Made by a program: the position numbers and the translations under genes. 64,000 bases of DNA from Lantana camara (Eukaryota > Streptophyta > Magnoliopsida > Lamiales > Verbenaceae), in NCBI GenBank assembly GCA_037501455.1, contig CM074855.1:56117001-56181000 (forward strand). The letters run 5' to 3'. Under the pieces are notes generated by a model that made no database searches, had not been told where the DNA came from, and saw only the letters and a list, made by a program, of their open reading frames with translations. Below are positions 9,674 through 24,299 of this stretch, piece by piece. The first letter of the stretch is position 1. Each line of letters begins with the position of its first letter.

Positions 9674-12600
9674 GTGTTCATCGGATATTTCGAAATAACG
9701 ACTGTCATTGCTACAAAAGTATTAATTCGTAAAATTGGGATATGTATATGCATAATAAGGAGAAATAACTTAAAAACATTTCATAAAGATGAAATCTCTA
9801 CATATATTGTTAGAAACACTTGTAATTCCGAGAAAGTGATTAAATATTTAGGGAAAACACAAGTTTAAATTTGATCCCAACTTAATATTACAATGTATTA
9901 AATCATAAATCGAATAACGAAGAACGAGAGCGTCATTATTTATGAAGTACCAGTTCGTAAAATTGAAGTACTGAAAACAAAAATTGAAGTATTCTTGCAT
10001 TTAACATAGAGTATGAATATTCGAAAATAAGGTGTTCCAACACAATACGATTATTGGAGCCTTAAATTGAGATTCAGTGAAACCTAGGTGTCTATTCGTA
10101 AAGGGCGAAGTATGATTATCCGATAACAAGGTGTTCATCGGATATTTCGAAACAACGAGTGTCATCGCTTCAAAAGTATTAATTCGTAAAATTGGGATAT
10201 ATAAATGCATAGGAAGGAGAAATAACTTAAACACATTTCATAAAGACGAAATCCCTACATATATTGTTAGAAACACTTGTAAATACGAGAAAGTGATTAA
10301 ATATTTCGGGAAAACATAAGTTCAAATTTGATCCCAACTTAATATTACAATGTATTAAATCATAAGTCGAATAATGAAGAACGAGAGGGTCATTATTTCT
10401 GAAGTATCAGTTCGTAAAATTGATGTACTGAAAACAGAAATTGAAGTATTGTTGCATTTAACATAGAGTTTGAATATTCGAAAATAAGATGTTCCAACAC
10501 AATACGATTATTGGAGCCTTAAATTGAGATTCAGTGAAACCTAGGTGTCTATTCGTAAAGGGCGAAGTTTGATTATCCGATAACAGGGTGTTCATCGGAT
10601 ATTTCGAAACAACGAGTGCCATTGCTTCAAAAGTATTAATTCGTAAAATTGGGACATATATATGCATAGTAAGGAGAAATAACTTAAAAACATTTCATAA
10701 AGATGAAATCTCTACATATATTGTTAGAAACACTTGTAATTACGAGAAAGTGATTAAATATTTCGGGAAAACATAAGTTCAAATTTGATCCCAACTTAAT
10801 ATTACAATGTATTAAATCATAAATCGAATAACGAAGAACGAGAGGGTCATTATTTCTGAATTATCAGTTCGTAAAATTGATGTACTGAAAAACATAAATT
10901 GAAGTATTGTTGCATTTAACATGGAGTTTGAATATTCGAAAATAAGGTGTTCCAACACAATACGATTATTGGATCCTTAAATTGAGATTCAGTGAAACCT
11001 AGGTGTCTATTCGTAAAGGGCGAAGTATGATTATCCGATTACAAGGTGTTCATCGGATATTTCGAAATAACGAGTGTCATTGCTACAAAAGTATTAATTC
11101 GTAAAATTGGGATATGTATATGCATAATAAGGAGAAATAACTTAAAAACAATTCATAAAGATGAAATCTCTACATATATTGTTAGAAACACTTGTAATTA
11201 CGAGAAAGTGATTAAATATTTAGGGAAAACACAAGTTCAAATTTGATCCCAACATAATATTACAATGTATTAAATCATAAATCGAATAACGAAGAACGAG
11301 AGCGTCATTATTTATGAAGTACCAGTTCGTAAAATTGAAGTACTGAAAACAAAAATTGAAGTATTGTTGCATTTAACATAGAGTATGAATATTCGAAAAT
11401 AAGGTGTTCCAACACAATACGATTATTGGAGCCTTAAATTGAGATTCAGTGAAACCTAGGTGTCTATTCGTAAAGTGCGAAGTATGATTATCCGATAACA
11501 AGGTTTTCATCGGATATTTCGAAACGACGAGTGTCATTGCTTCAAAAGTATTAATTCGTTAAATTGGGATATGTATATGCATAGTAAGGAGAAATAACTT
11601 AAAAACATTTCATAAAGATGAAATCTCTACATATATTGTTAGAAACACTTGTAATTACGAGAAAGTGATTAAATATTTCGGGAAAACACAAGTTCAAATT
11701 TGATCCCAACTTAATATTACAATGTATTAAATCATAAATCGAATAATGAAGAACGAGAGGGTCATTATTTCTGAAGTATCAGTTCGTAAAATTGAAGTAC
11801 TGAAAACAGAAATTGAAGTATTGTTGCATTTAACATAGAGTTTGGATATTCGAAAATAAGGTGTTCCAACAAAATACGATTATTGGAGCATTAAATTGAG
11901 ATTCAGTAAAACCTAGGTGTCTATTCGCAAAGGGCGAAGTATGATTATCCGATTACAAGGTGTTCATCGGATATTTCGAAATAACGAGTGTCATTGCTAC
12001 AAAAGTATTAATTCGTAAAATTGGGATATGTATATGCATAATAAGGAGAAATAACTTAAAAACATTTCATAAAGATGAAATCTCTACATATATTGTTAGA
12101 AACACTTGTAATTCCGAGAAAGTGATTAAATATTTAGGGAAAACACAAGTTTAAATTTGATCCCAACTTAATATTACAATGTATTAAATCATAAATCGAA
12201 TAACGAAGAACGAGAGCGTCATTATTTATGAAGTACCAGTTCGTAAAATTGAAGTACTGAAAACAAAAATTGAAGTATTGTTGCATTTAACATAGAGTAT
12301 GAATATTCAAAAATAAGGTGTTCCAACACAATACGATTATTGGAGCCTTAAATTGAGATTCAGTGAAACCTAGGTGTCTATTCGTAAAGGGCGAAGTATG
12401 ATTATCCGATAACAAGGTTTTCATCGGATATTTCGAAACGACGAGTGTCATTGCTTCAAAAGTATTAATTCGTTAAATTGGGATATGTATATGCATAGTA
12501 AGGAGAAATAACTTAAAAACATTTCATAAAGATGAAATCTCTACATATATTGTTAGAAACACTTGTAATTACGAGAAAGTGATTAAATATTTCGGGAAAA

Positions 12601-12873
12601 CACAAGTTCAAATTTGATCCCAACTTAATATTACAATGTATTAAATCATAAATCGAATAATGAAGAACGAGAGGGTCATTATTTCTGAAGTATCAGTTCG
12701 TAAAATTGAAGTACTGAAAACAGAAATTGAAGTATTGTTGCATTTAACATAGAGTTTGGATATTCGAAAATAAGGTGTTCCAACAAAATACGATTATTGG
12801 AGCATTAAATTGAGATTCAGTAAAACCTAGGTGTCTATTCGTAAAGGGCGAAGTATGATTATCCGATTACAAG
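9674..12873 (+). repeat. Higher-order repeat, 7 monomers (A-D-C-A-B-A-B)
   Basis: Monomer types in order from 9674 are A, D, C, A, B, A, B. The type A opening this unit carries ATAACGACTGTC instead of ATAACGAGTGTC. D carries ATATATAAATGCATAGGAAG, C carries GACATATATATGCATAGT. The same series restarts at 12874 (offset 3200) and 18815 (offset 9141). Marker changes shared with the 18815 copy but not the 12874 copy include TAAAGTGCGAAG (11473 and 20613) and the extra A after the C monomer. Confidence 0.8.
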
Positions 12874-15800
12874 GTGTTCATCGGATATTTCGAAATAACG
12901 ACTGTCATTGCTACAAAAGTATTAATTCGTAAAATTGGGATATGTATATGCATAATAAGGAGAAATAACTTAAAAACATTTCATAAAGATGAAATCTCTA
13001 CATATATTGTTAGAAACACTTGTAATTCCGAGAAAGTGATTAAATATTTAGGGAAAACACAAGTTTAAATTTGATCCCAACTTAATATTACAATGTATTA
13101 AATCATAAATCGAATAACGAAGAACGAGAGCGTCGTTATTTATGAAGTACCAGTTCGTAAAATTGAAGTACTGAAAACAAAAATTGAAATATTCTTGCAT
13201 TTAACATAGAGTATGAATATTCGAAAATAAGGTGTTCCAACACAATACGATTATTGGAGCCTTAAATTGAGATTCAGTGAAACCTAGGTGTCTATTCGTA
13301 AAGGGCGAAGTATGATTATCCGATAACAAGGTGTTCATCGGATATTTCGAAACAACGAGTGTCATCGCTTCAAAAGTATTAATTCGTAAAATTGGGATAT
13401 ATAAATGCATAGGAAGGAGAAATAACTTAAACACATTTCATAAAGACGAAATCCCTACATATATTGTTAGAAACACTTGTAAATACGAGAAAGTGATTAA
13501 ATATTTCGGGAAAACATAAGTTCAAATTTGATCCCAACTTAATATTACAATGTATTAAATCATAAGTCGAATAATGAAGAACGAGAGGGTCATTATTTCT
13601 GAAGTATCAGTTCGTAAAATTGATGTACTGAAAACAGAAATTGAAGTATTGTTGCATTTAACATAGAGTTTGAATATTCGAAAATAAGATGTTCCAACAC
13701 AATACGATTATTGGAGCCTTAAATTGAGATTCAGTGAAACCTAGGTGTCTATTCGTAAAGGGCGAAGTTTGATTATCCGATAACAGGGTGTTCATCGGAT
13801 ATTTCGAAACAACGAGTGCCATTGCTTCAAAAGTATTAATTCGTAAAATTGGGACATATATATGCATAGTAAGGAGAAATAACTTAAAAACATTTCATAA
13901 AGATGAAATCTCTACATATATTGTTAGAAACACTTGTAATTACGAGAAAGTGATTAAATATTTCGGGAAAACATAAGTTCAAATTTGATCCCAACTTAAT
14001 ATTACAATGTATTAAATCATAAATCGAACAACGAAGAACGAGAGGGTCATTATTTCTGAAGTATCAGTTCGTAAAATTGAAGTACTGAAAACAGAAATTG
14101 AAGTATTGTTGCATTTAACATAGAGTTTGGATATTCGAAAATAAGGTGTTCCAACAAAATACGATTATTGGAGCATTAAATTGAGATTCAGTAAAACCTA
14201 GGTGTCTATTCGTAAAGGGCGAAGTATGATTATCCGATTACAAGGTGTTCATCGGATATTTCGAAATAACGAGTGTCATTGCTACAAAAGTATTAATTCG
14301 TAAAATTGGGATATGTATATGCATAATAAGGAGAAATAACTTAAAAACAATTCATAAAGATGAAATCTCTACATATATTGTTAGAAACATTTGTAATTAC
14401 GAGAAAGTGATTAAATATTTAGGGAAAACACAAGTTCAAATTTGATCCCAACATAATATTACAATGTATTAAATCATAAATCGAATAACGAAGAACGAGA
14501 GCGTCATTATTTATGAAGTACCAGTTCGTAAAATTGAAGTACTGAAAACAAAAATTGAAGTATTGTTGCATTTAACATAGAGTATGAATATTCAAAAATA
14601 AGGTGTTCCAACACAATACGATTATTGGAGCCTTAAATTGAGATTCAGTGAAACCTAGGTGTCTATTCGTAAAGGGCGAAGTATGATTATCCGATAACAA
14701 GGTTTTCATCGGATATTTCGAAACGACGAGTGTCATTGCTTCAAAAGTATTAATTCGTTAAATTGGGATATGTATATGCATAGTAAGGAGAAATAACTTA
14801 AAAACATTTCATAAAGATGAAATCTCTACATATATTGTTAGAAACAATTGTAATTACGAGAAAGTGATTAAATATTTCGGGAAAACACAAGTTCAAATTT
14901 GATCCCAACTTAATATTACAATGTATTAAATCATAAATCGAATAATGAAGAACGAGAGGGTCATTATTTCTGAAGTATCAGTTCGTAAAATTGAAGTACT
15001 GAAAACAGAAATTGAAGTATTGTTGCATTTAACATAGAGTTTGGATATTCGAAAATAAGGTGTTCCAACAAAATACGATTATTGGAGCATTAAATTGAGA
15101 TTCAGTAAAACCTAGGTGTCTATTCGTAAAGGGCGAAGTATGATTATCCGATTACAAGGTGTTCATCGGATATTTCGAAATAACGAGTGTCATTGCTACA
15201 AAAGTATTAATTCGTAAAATTGGGATATGTATATGCATAATAAGGAGAAATAACTTAAAAACAATTCATAAAGATGAAATCTCTACATATATTGTTAGAA
15301 ACATTTGTAATTACGAGAAAGTGATTAAATATTTTGGGAAAACACAAGTTCAAATTTGATCCCAACATAATATTACAATGTATTAAATCATAAATCGAAT
15401 AACGAAGAACGAGAGCGTCATTATTTATGAAGTACCAGTTCGTAAAATTGAAGTACTGAAAACAAAAATTGAAGTATTGTTGCATTTAACATAGAGTATG
15501 AATATTCAAAAATAAGGTGTTCCAACACAATACGATTATTGGAGCCTTAAATTGAGATTCAGTGAAACCTAGGTGTCTATTCGTAAAGGGCGAAGTATGA
15601 TTATCCGATAACAAGGTTTTCATCGGATATTTCGAAACGACGAGTGTCATTGCTTCAAAAGTATTAATTCGTTAAATTGGGATATGTATATGCATAGTAA
15701 GGAGAAATAACTTAAAAACATTTCATAAAGATGAAATCTCTACATATATTGTTAGAAACACTTGTAATTACGAGAAAGTGATTAAATATTTCGGGAAAAC

Positions 15801-18800
15801 ACAAGTTCAAATTTGATCCCAACTTAATATTACAATGTATTAAATCATAAATCGAATAATGAAGAACGAGAGGGTCATTATTTCTGAAGTATCAGTTCGT
15901 AAAATTGAAGTACTGAAAACAGAAATTGAAGTATTGTTGCATTTAACATAGAGTTTGGATATTCGAAAATAAGGTGTTCCAACAAAATACGATTATTGGA
16001 GCATTAAATTGAGATTCAGTAAAACCTAGGTGTCTATTCGTAAAGGGCGAAGTATGATTATCCGATTACAAGGTGTTCATCGGATATTTCGAAATAACGA
16101 GTGTCATTGCTACAAAAGTATTAATTCGTAAAATTGGGATATGTATATGCATAATAAGGAGAAATAACTTAAAAACAATTCATAAAGATGAAATCTCTAC
16201 ATATATTGTTAGAAACATTTGTAATTACGAGAAAGTGATTAAATATTTAGGGAAAACACAAGTTCAAATTTGATCCCAACATAATATTACAATGTATTAA
16301 ATCATAAATCGAATAACGAAGAACGAGAGCGTCATTATTTATGAAGTACCAGTTCGTAAAATTGAAGTACTGAAAACAAAAATTGAAGTATTGTTGCATT
16401 TAACATAGAGTATGAATATTCAAAAATAAGGTGTTCCAACACAATACGATTATTGGAGCCTTAAATTGAGATTCAGTGAAACCTAGGTGTCTATTCGTAA
16501 AGGGCGAAGTATGATTATCCGATAACAAGGTTTTCATCGGATATTTCGAAACGACGAGTGTCATTGCTTCAAAAGTATTAATTCGTTAAATTGGGATATG
16601 TATATGCATAGTAAGGAGAAATAACTTAAAAACATTTCATAAAGATGAAATCTCTACATATATTGTTAGAAACACTTGTAATTACGAGAAAGTGATTAAA
16701 TATTTCGGGAAAACACAAGTTCAAATTTGATCCCAATTTAATATTACAATGTATTAAATCATAAATCGAATAATGAAGAACGAGAGGGTCATTATTTCTG
16801 AAGTATCAGTTCGTAAAATTGAAGTACTGAAAACAGAAATTGAAGTATTGTTGCATTTAACCTAGAGTTTGGATATTCGAAAATAAGGTGTTCCAACAAA
16901 ATACGATTATTGGAGCATTAAATTGAGATTCAGTAAAACCTAGGTGTCTATTCGTAAAGGGCGAAGTATGATTATCCGATTACAAGGTGTTCATCGGATA
17001 TTTCGAAATAACGAGTGTCATTGCTACAAAAGTATTAATTCGTAAAATTGGGATATGTATATGCATAATAAGGAGAAATAACTTAAAAACAATTCATAAA
17101 GATGAAATCTCTACATATATTGTTAGAAACATTTGTAATTACGAGAAAGTGATTAAATATTTAGGGAAAACACAAGTTCAAATTTGATCCCAACATAATA
17201 TTACAATGTATTAAATCATAAATCGAATAACGAAGAACGAGAGCGTCATTATTTATGAAGTACCAGTTCGTAAAATTGAAGTACTGAAAACAAAAATTGA
17301 AGTATTGTTGCATTTAACATAGAGTATGAATATTCAAAAATAAGGTGTTCCAACACAATACGATTATTGGAGCCTTAAATTGAGATTCAGTGAAACCTAG
17401 GTGTCTATTCGTAAAGGGCGAAGTATGATTATCCGATAACAAGGTTTTCATCGGATATTTCGAAACGACGAGTGTCATTGCTTCAAAAGTATTAATTCGT
17501 TAAATTGAGATATGTATATGCATAGTAAGGAGAAATAACTTAAAAACATTTCATAAAGATGAAATCTCTACATATATTGTTAGAAACACTTGTAATTACG
17601 AGAAAGGGATTAAATATTTCGGGAAAACACAAGTTCAAATTTGATCCCAACTTAATATTACAATGTATTAAATCATAAATCGAATAATGAAGAACGAGAG
17701 GGTCATTATTTCTGAAGTATCAGTTCGTAAAATTGAAGTACTGAAAACAGAAATTGAAGTATTGTTGCATTTAACATAGAGTTTGGATATTCGAAAATAA
17801 GGTGTTCCAACAAAATACGATTATTGGAGCATTAAATTGAGATTCAGTAAAACCTAGGTGTCTATTCGTAAAGGGCGAAGTATGATTATCCGATTACAAG
17901 GTGTTCATCGGATATTTCGAAATAACGAGTGTCATTGCTACAAAAGTATTAATTCGTAAAATTGGGATATGTATATGCATAATAAGGAGAAATAACTTAA
18001 AAACAATTCATAAAGATGAAATCTCTACATATATTGTTAGAAACATTTGTAATTACGAGAAAGTGATTAAATATTTAGGGAAAACACAAGTTCAAATTTG
18101 ATCCCAACATAATATTACAATGTATTAAATCATAAATCGAATAACGAAGAACGAGAGCGTCATTATTTATGAAGTACCAGTTCGTAAAATTGAAGTACTG
18201 AAAACAAAAATTGAAGTATTGTTGCATTTAACATAGAGTATGAATATTCAAAAATAAGGTGTTCCAACACAATACGATTATTGGAGCCTTAAATTGAGAT
18301 TCATTGAAACCTAGGTGTCTATTCGTAAAGGGCGAAGTATGATTATCCGATAACAAGGTTTTCATCGGATATTTCGAAACGACGAGTGTCATTGCTTCAA
18401 AAGTATTAATTCGTTAAATTGGGATATGTATATGCATAGTAAGGAGAAATAACTTAAAAACATTTCATAAAGATGAAATCTCTACATATATTGTTAGAAA
18501 CACTTGTAATTACGAGAAAGTGATTAAATATTTCGGGAAAACACAAGTTCAAATTTGATCCCAACTTAATATTACAATGTATTAAATCATAAATCGAATA
18601 ATGAAGAACGAGAGGGTCATTATTTCTGAAGTATCAGTTCGTAAAATTGAAGTACTGAAAACAGAAATTGAAGTATTGTTGCATTTAACATAGAGTTTGG
18701 ATATTCGAAAATAAGGTGTTCCAACAAAATACGATTATTGGAGCATTAAATTGAGATTCAGTAAAACCTAGGTGTCTATTCGTAAAGGGCGAAGTACGAT

Positions 18801-18814
18801 TATCCGATTACAAG
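12874..18814 (+). repeat. Higher-order repeat, 13 monomers (A-D-C-(A-B)5)
   Basis: It has the same A-D-C head as the unit at 9674, followed by five A-B dimers instead of two. The length of 5941 is exactly 13 x 457. The head differs from its neighbours by only a few bases, so the unit probably grew or shrank by unequal exchange of 914-bp dimers. Confidence 0.8.
14245..18814 (+). repeat. Five 914-bp A-B satellite dimers
   Basis: Starts at 14245, 15159, 16073, 16987 and 17901 are each 914 bases apart. Type A carries AAACAATTCATAAAG and GAAACATTTGTAATTACG; type B carries GGTTTTCATCGG and TTCGTTAAATTGGG. Dimers are nearly identical to each other, while A and B within a dimer differ more, which marks recent dimer-wise amplification. 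Confidence 0.85.
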
Positions 18815-21800
18815 GTGTTCATCGGATATTTCGAAATAACGACTGTCATTGCTACAAAAGTATTAATTCGTAAAATTGGGATATGTATATGCATAATAAG
18901 GAGAAATAACTTAAAAACATTTCATAAAGATGAAATCTCTACATATATTGTTAGAAACACTTGTAATTCCGAGAAAGTGATTAAATATTTAGGGAAAACA
19001 CAAGTTTAAATTTGATCCCAACTTAATATTACAATGTATTAAATCATAAATCGAATAACGAAGAACGAGAGCGTCATTATTTATGAAGTACCAGTTCGTA
19101 AAATTGAAGTACTGAAAACAAAAATTGAAGTATTCTTGCATTTAACATAGAGTATGAATATTCGAAAATAAGGTGTTCCAACACAATACGATTATTGGAG
19201 CCTTAAATTGAGATTCAGTGAAACCTAGGTGTCTATTCGTAAAGGGCGAAGTATGATTATCCGATAACAAGGTGTTCATCGGATATTTCGAAACAACGAG
19301 TGTCATCGCTTCAAAAGTATTAATTCGTAAAATTGGGATATATAAATGCATAGGAAGGAGAAATAACTTAAACACATTTCATAAAGACGAAATCCCTACA
19401 TATATTGTTAGAAACACTTGTAAATACGAGAAAGTGATTAAATATTTCGGGAAAACATAAGTTCAAATTTGATCCCAACTTAATATTACAATGTATTAAA
19501 TCATAAGTCGAATAATGAAGAACGAGAGGGTCATTATTTCTGAAGTATCAGTTCGTAAAATTGATGTACTGAAAACAGAAATTGAAGTATTGTTGCATTT
19601 AACATAGAGTTTGAATATTCGAAAATAAGATGTTCCAACACAATACGATTATTGGAGCCTTAAATTGAGATTCAGTGAAACCTAGGTGTCTATTCGTAAA
19701 GGGCGAAGTTTGATTATCCGATAACAGGGTGTTCATCGGATATTTCGAAACAACGAGTGCCATTGCTTCAAAAGTATTAATTCGTAAAATTGGGACATAT
19801 ATATGCATAGTAAGGAGAAATAACTTAAAAACATTTCATAAAGATGAAATCTCTACATATATTGTTAGAAACACTTGTAATTACGAGAAAGTGATTAAAT
19901 ATTTCGGGAAAACATAAGTTCAAATTTGATCCCAACTTAATATTACAATGTATTAAATCATAAATCGAATAACGAAGAACGAGAGGGTCATTATTTCTGA
20001 ATTATCAGTTCGTAAAATTGATGTACTGAAAAACATAAATTGAAGTATTGTTGCATTTAACATGGAGTTTGAATATTCGAAAATAAGGTGTTCCAACACA
20101 ATACGATTATTGGATCCTTAAATTGAGATTCAGTGAAACCTAGGTGTCTATTCGTAAAGGGCGAAGTATGATTATCCGATTACAAGGTGTTCATCGGATA
20201 TTTCGAAATAACGAGTGTCATTGCTACAAAAGTATTAATTCGTAAAATTGGGATATGTATATGCATAATAAGGAGAAATAACTTAAAAACAATTCATAAA
20301 GATGAAATCTCTACATATATTGTTAGAAACATTTGTAATTACGAGAAAGTGATTAAATATTTAGGGAAAACACAAGTTCAAATTTGATCCCAACATAATA
20401 TTACAATGTATTAAATCATAAATCGAATAACGAAGAACGAGAGCGTCATTATTTATGAAGTACCAGTTCGTAAAATTGAAGTACTGAAAACAAAAATTGA
20501 AGTATTGTTGCATTTAACATAGAGTATGAATATTCGAAAATAAGGTGTTCCAACACAATACGATTATTGGAGCCTTAAATTGAGATTCAGTGAAACCTAG
20601 GTGTCTATTCGTAAAGTGCGAAGTATGATTATCCGATAACAAGGTTTTCATCGGATATTTCGAAACGACGAGTGTCATTGCTTCAAAAGTATTAATTCGT
20701 TAAATTGGGATATGTATATGCATAGTAAGGAGAAATAACTTAAAAACATTTCATAAAGATGAAATCTCTACATATATTGTTAGAAACACTTGTAATTACG
20801 AGAAAGTGATTAAATATTTCGGGAAAACACAAGTTCAAATTTGATCCCAACTTAATATTACAATGTATTAAATCATAAATCGAATAATGAAGAACGAGAG
20901 GGTCATTATTTCTGAAGTATCAGTTCGTAAAATTGAAGTACTGAAAACAGAAATTGAAGTATTGTTGCATTTAACATAGAGTTTGGATATTCGAAAATAA
21001 GGTGTTCCAACAAAATACGATTATTGGAGCATTAAATTGAGATTCAGTAAAACCTAGGTGTCTATTCGTAAAGGGCGAAGTATGATTATCCGATTACAAG
21101 GTGTTCATCGGATATTTCGAAATAACGAGTGTCATTGCTACAAAAGTATTAATTCGTAAAATTGGGATATGTATATGCATAATAAGGAGAAATAACTTAA
21201 AAACAATTCATAAAGATGAAATCTCTACATATATTGTTAGAAACATTTGTAATTACGAGAAAGTGATTAAATATTTAGGGAAAACACAAGTTCAAATTTG
21301 ATCCCAACATAATATTACAATGTATTAAATCATAAATCGAATAACGAAGAACGAGAGCGTCATTATTTATGAAGTACCAGTTCGTAAAATTGAAGTACTG
21401 AAAACAAAAATTGAAGTATTGTTGCATTTAACATAGAGTATGAATATTCAAAAATAAGGTGTTCCAACACAATACGATTATTGGAGCCTTAAATTGAGAT
21501 TCAGTGAAACCTAGGTGTCTATTCGTAAAGGGCGAAGTATGATTATCCGATAACAAGGTTTTCATCGGATATTTCGAAACGACGAGTGTCATTGCTTCAA
21601 AAGTATTAATTCGTTAAATTGGGATATGTATATGCATAGTAAGGAGAAATAACTTAAAAACATTTCATAAAGATGAAATCTCTACATATATTGTTAGAAA
21701 CACTTGTAATTACGAGAAAGTGATTAAATATTTCGGGAAAACACAAGTTCAAATTTGATCCCAACTTAATATTACAATGTATTAAATCATAAATCGAATA

Positions 21801-22014
21801 ATGAAGAACGAGAGGGTCATTATTTCTGAAGTATCAGTTCGTAAAATTGAAGTACTGAAAACAGAAATTGAAGTATTGTTGCATTTAACATAGAGTTTGG
21901 ATATTCGAAAATAAGGTGTTCCAACAAAATACGATTATTGGAGCATTAAATTGAGATTCAGTAAAACCTAGGTGTCTATTCGTAAAGGGCGAAGTATGAT
22001 TATCCGATTACAAG
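18815..22014 (+). repeat. Higher-order repeat, 7 monomers, second copy
   Basis: Repeats the series A, D, C, A, B, A, B of 9674-12873 at an offset of 9141 (20 monomers plus the one-base insertion). It shares private markers with that copy, including ATAACGACTGTC, GTGCCATTGCTTC in the C monomer, TAAAGTGCGAAG in the first B and the extra A near 20033. Similarity fades at about 22,000, where A monomers with CTTGTAATTACG resume. Confidence 0.78.
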
Positions 22015-24299
22015 GTGTTCATCGGATATTTCGAAATAACGAGTGTCATTGCTACAAAAGTATTAATTCGTAAAATTGGGATATGTATATGCATAATAAG
22101 GAGAAATAACTTAAAAACAATTCATAAAGATGAAATCTCTACATATATTGTTAGAAACACTTGTAATTACGAGAAAGTGATTAAATATTTCGGGAAAACA
22201 CAAGTTCAAATTTGATCCCAACTTAATATTACAATGTATTAAATCATAAATCGAATAATGAAGAAGGAGAGGGTCATTATTTCTGAAGTATCAGTTCGTA
22301 AAATTGAAGTACTGAAAACAGAAATTGAAGTATTGTTGCATTTAACATAGAGTTTGAATATTCGAAAATAAGGTGTTCCAATACAATACGATTATTGGAG
22401 CATTAAATTGAGATTCAGTAAAACCTAGGTGTCTATTCGTAAAGGGCGAAGTATGATTATCCGATTACAAGGTGTTCATCGGATATTTCGAAATAACGAG
22501 TGTCATTGCTACAAAAGTATTAATTCGTAAAATTGGGATATGTATATGCAAAATAAGGAGAAATAACTTAAAAACATTTCATAAAGATGAAATCTCTACA
22601 TATATTGTTAGAAACACTTGTAATTACGAGAAAGTGATTAAATATTTAGGGAAAACACAAGTTCAAATTTGATCCCAACTTAATATTACAATGTATTAAA
22701 TCATAAATCGAATAACGAAGAACGAGAGCGTCATTATTTATGAAGTACTAGTTCGTAAAATTGAAGTACTGAAAACAAAAATTGAAGTATTGTTGCATTT
22801 AACATAGAGTATGAATATTCGAAAATAAGGTGTTCCAACACAATACGATTATTGGAGCCTTAAATAGAGATTCAAAGAAACCTAGGTGTCTATTCGTAAA
22901 GGGCGAAGTATGATTATCCGATAACAAGGTGTTCATCGGATATTTCGAAACAACGAGTGTCATTGCTTCAAAAGTATTAATTCGTTAAATTGGGATATGT
23001 ATATGCATAGTAAGGAGAAATAACTTAAAAACATTTCATAAAGATGAAATCTCTACATATATTGTTAGAAACACTTGTAATTACGAGAAAGTGATTAAAT
23101 ATTTCGGGAAAAAACAAGTTCAAATTTGATCCCAACTTAATATTACAATGTATTAAATCATAAATCGAATAACGAAGAACGAGAGGGTCATTATTTCTGA
23201 AGTATCAGTTCGTAAAATTGATATACTGAAAACATAAATTGAAGTATTGTTGCATTTAACATGGAGTTTCAATATTCGAAAATAAGGTGTTCCAACACAA
23301 TACGATTATTGGATCCTTAAATTGAGATTCAGTGAAACCTAGGTGTCTATTCGTAAAGGGCGAAGTATGATTATCCGATTACAAGGTGTTCATCGGATAT
23401 TTCGAAATAACGAGTGTCATTGCTACAAAAGTATTAATTCGTAAAATTGGGATATGTATATGCATAATAAGAAGAAATAACTTAAAAACAATTCATAAAG
23501 ATGAAATCTCTACATATATTGTTAGAAACACTTGTAATTACGAGAAAGTGATTAAATATTTAGGGAAAACACAAGTTCAAATTTGATCCCAACATAATAT
23601 TACAATGTATTAAATCATAAATCGAATAACGAAGAACGAGAGTGTCATTATTTATGAAGTACCAGTTCGTAAAATTGAAGTACTGAAAACAAAAATTGAA
23701 GTATTGTTGCATTTAACATAGAGTATGAATATTCGAAAATAAGGTGTTCCAACACAATACGATTATTGGAGTCTTAAATTGAGATTCAGTGAAACCTAGG
23801 TGTCTATTCGTAAAGGGCGAAGTATGATTATCCGATAACAAGGTTTTCATCGGATATTTCGAAACGACGAGTGTCATTGCTTCAAAAGTATTAATTCGTT
23901 AAATTGGGATATGTATATGCATAGTAAGGAGAAATAACTTAAAAACATTTCATAAAGATGAAATCTCTACATATATTGTTAGAAACACTTGTAATTACGA
24001 GAAAGTGATTAAATATTTCGGGAAAACACAAGTTCAAATTTGATCCCAACTTAATATTACAATGTATTAAATCATAAATCGAATAATGAAGAACGAGAGG
24101 GTCATTATTTCTGAAGTATCAGTTCGTAAAATTGAAGTACTGAAAACAGAAATTGAAGTATTGTTGCATTTAACATAGAGTTTGGATATTCGAAAATAAG
24201 GTGCTCCAACACAATACGATTATTGGAGCATTAAATTGAGATTCAGTAAAACCTAGGTGTCTATTCGTAAAGGGCGAAGTATGATTATCCGATTACAAG

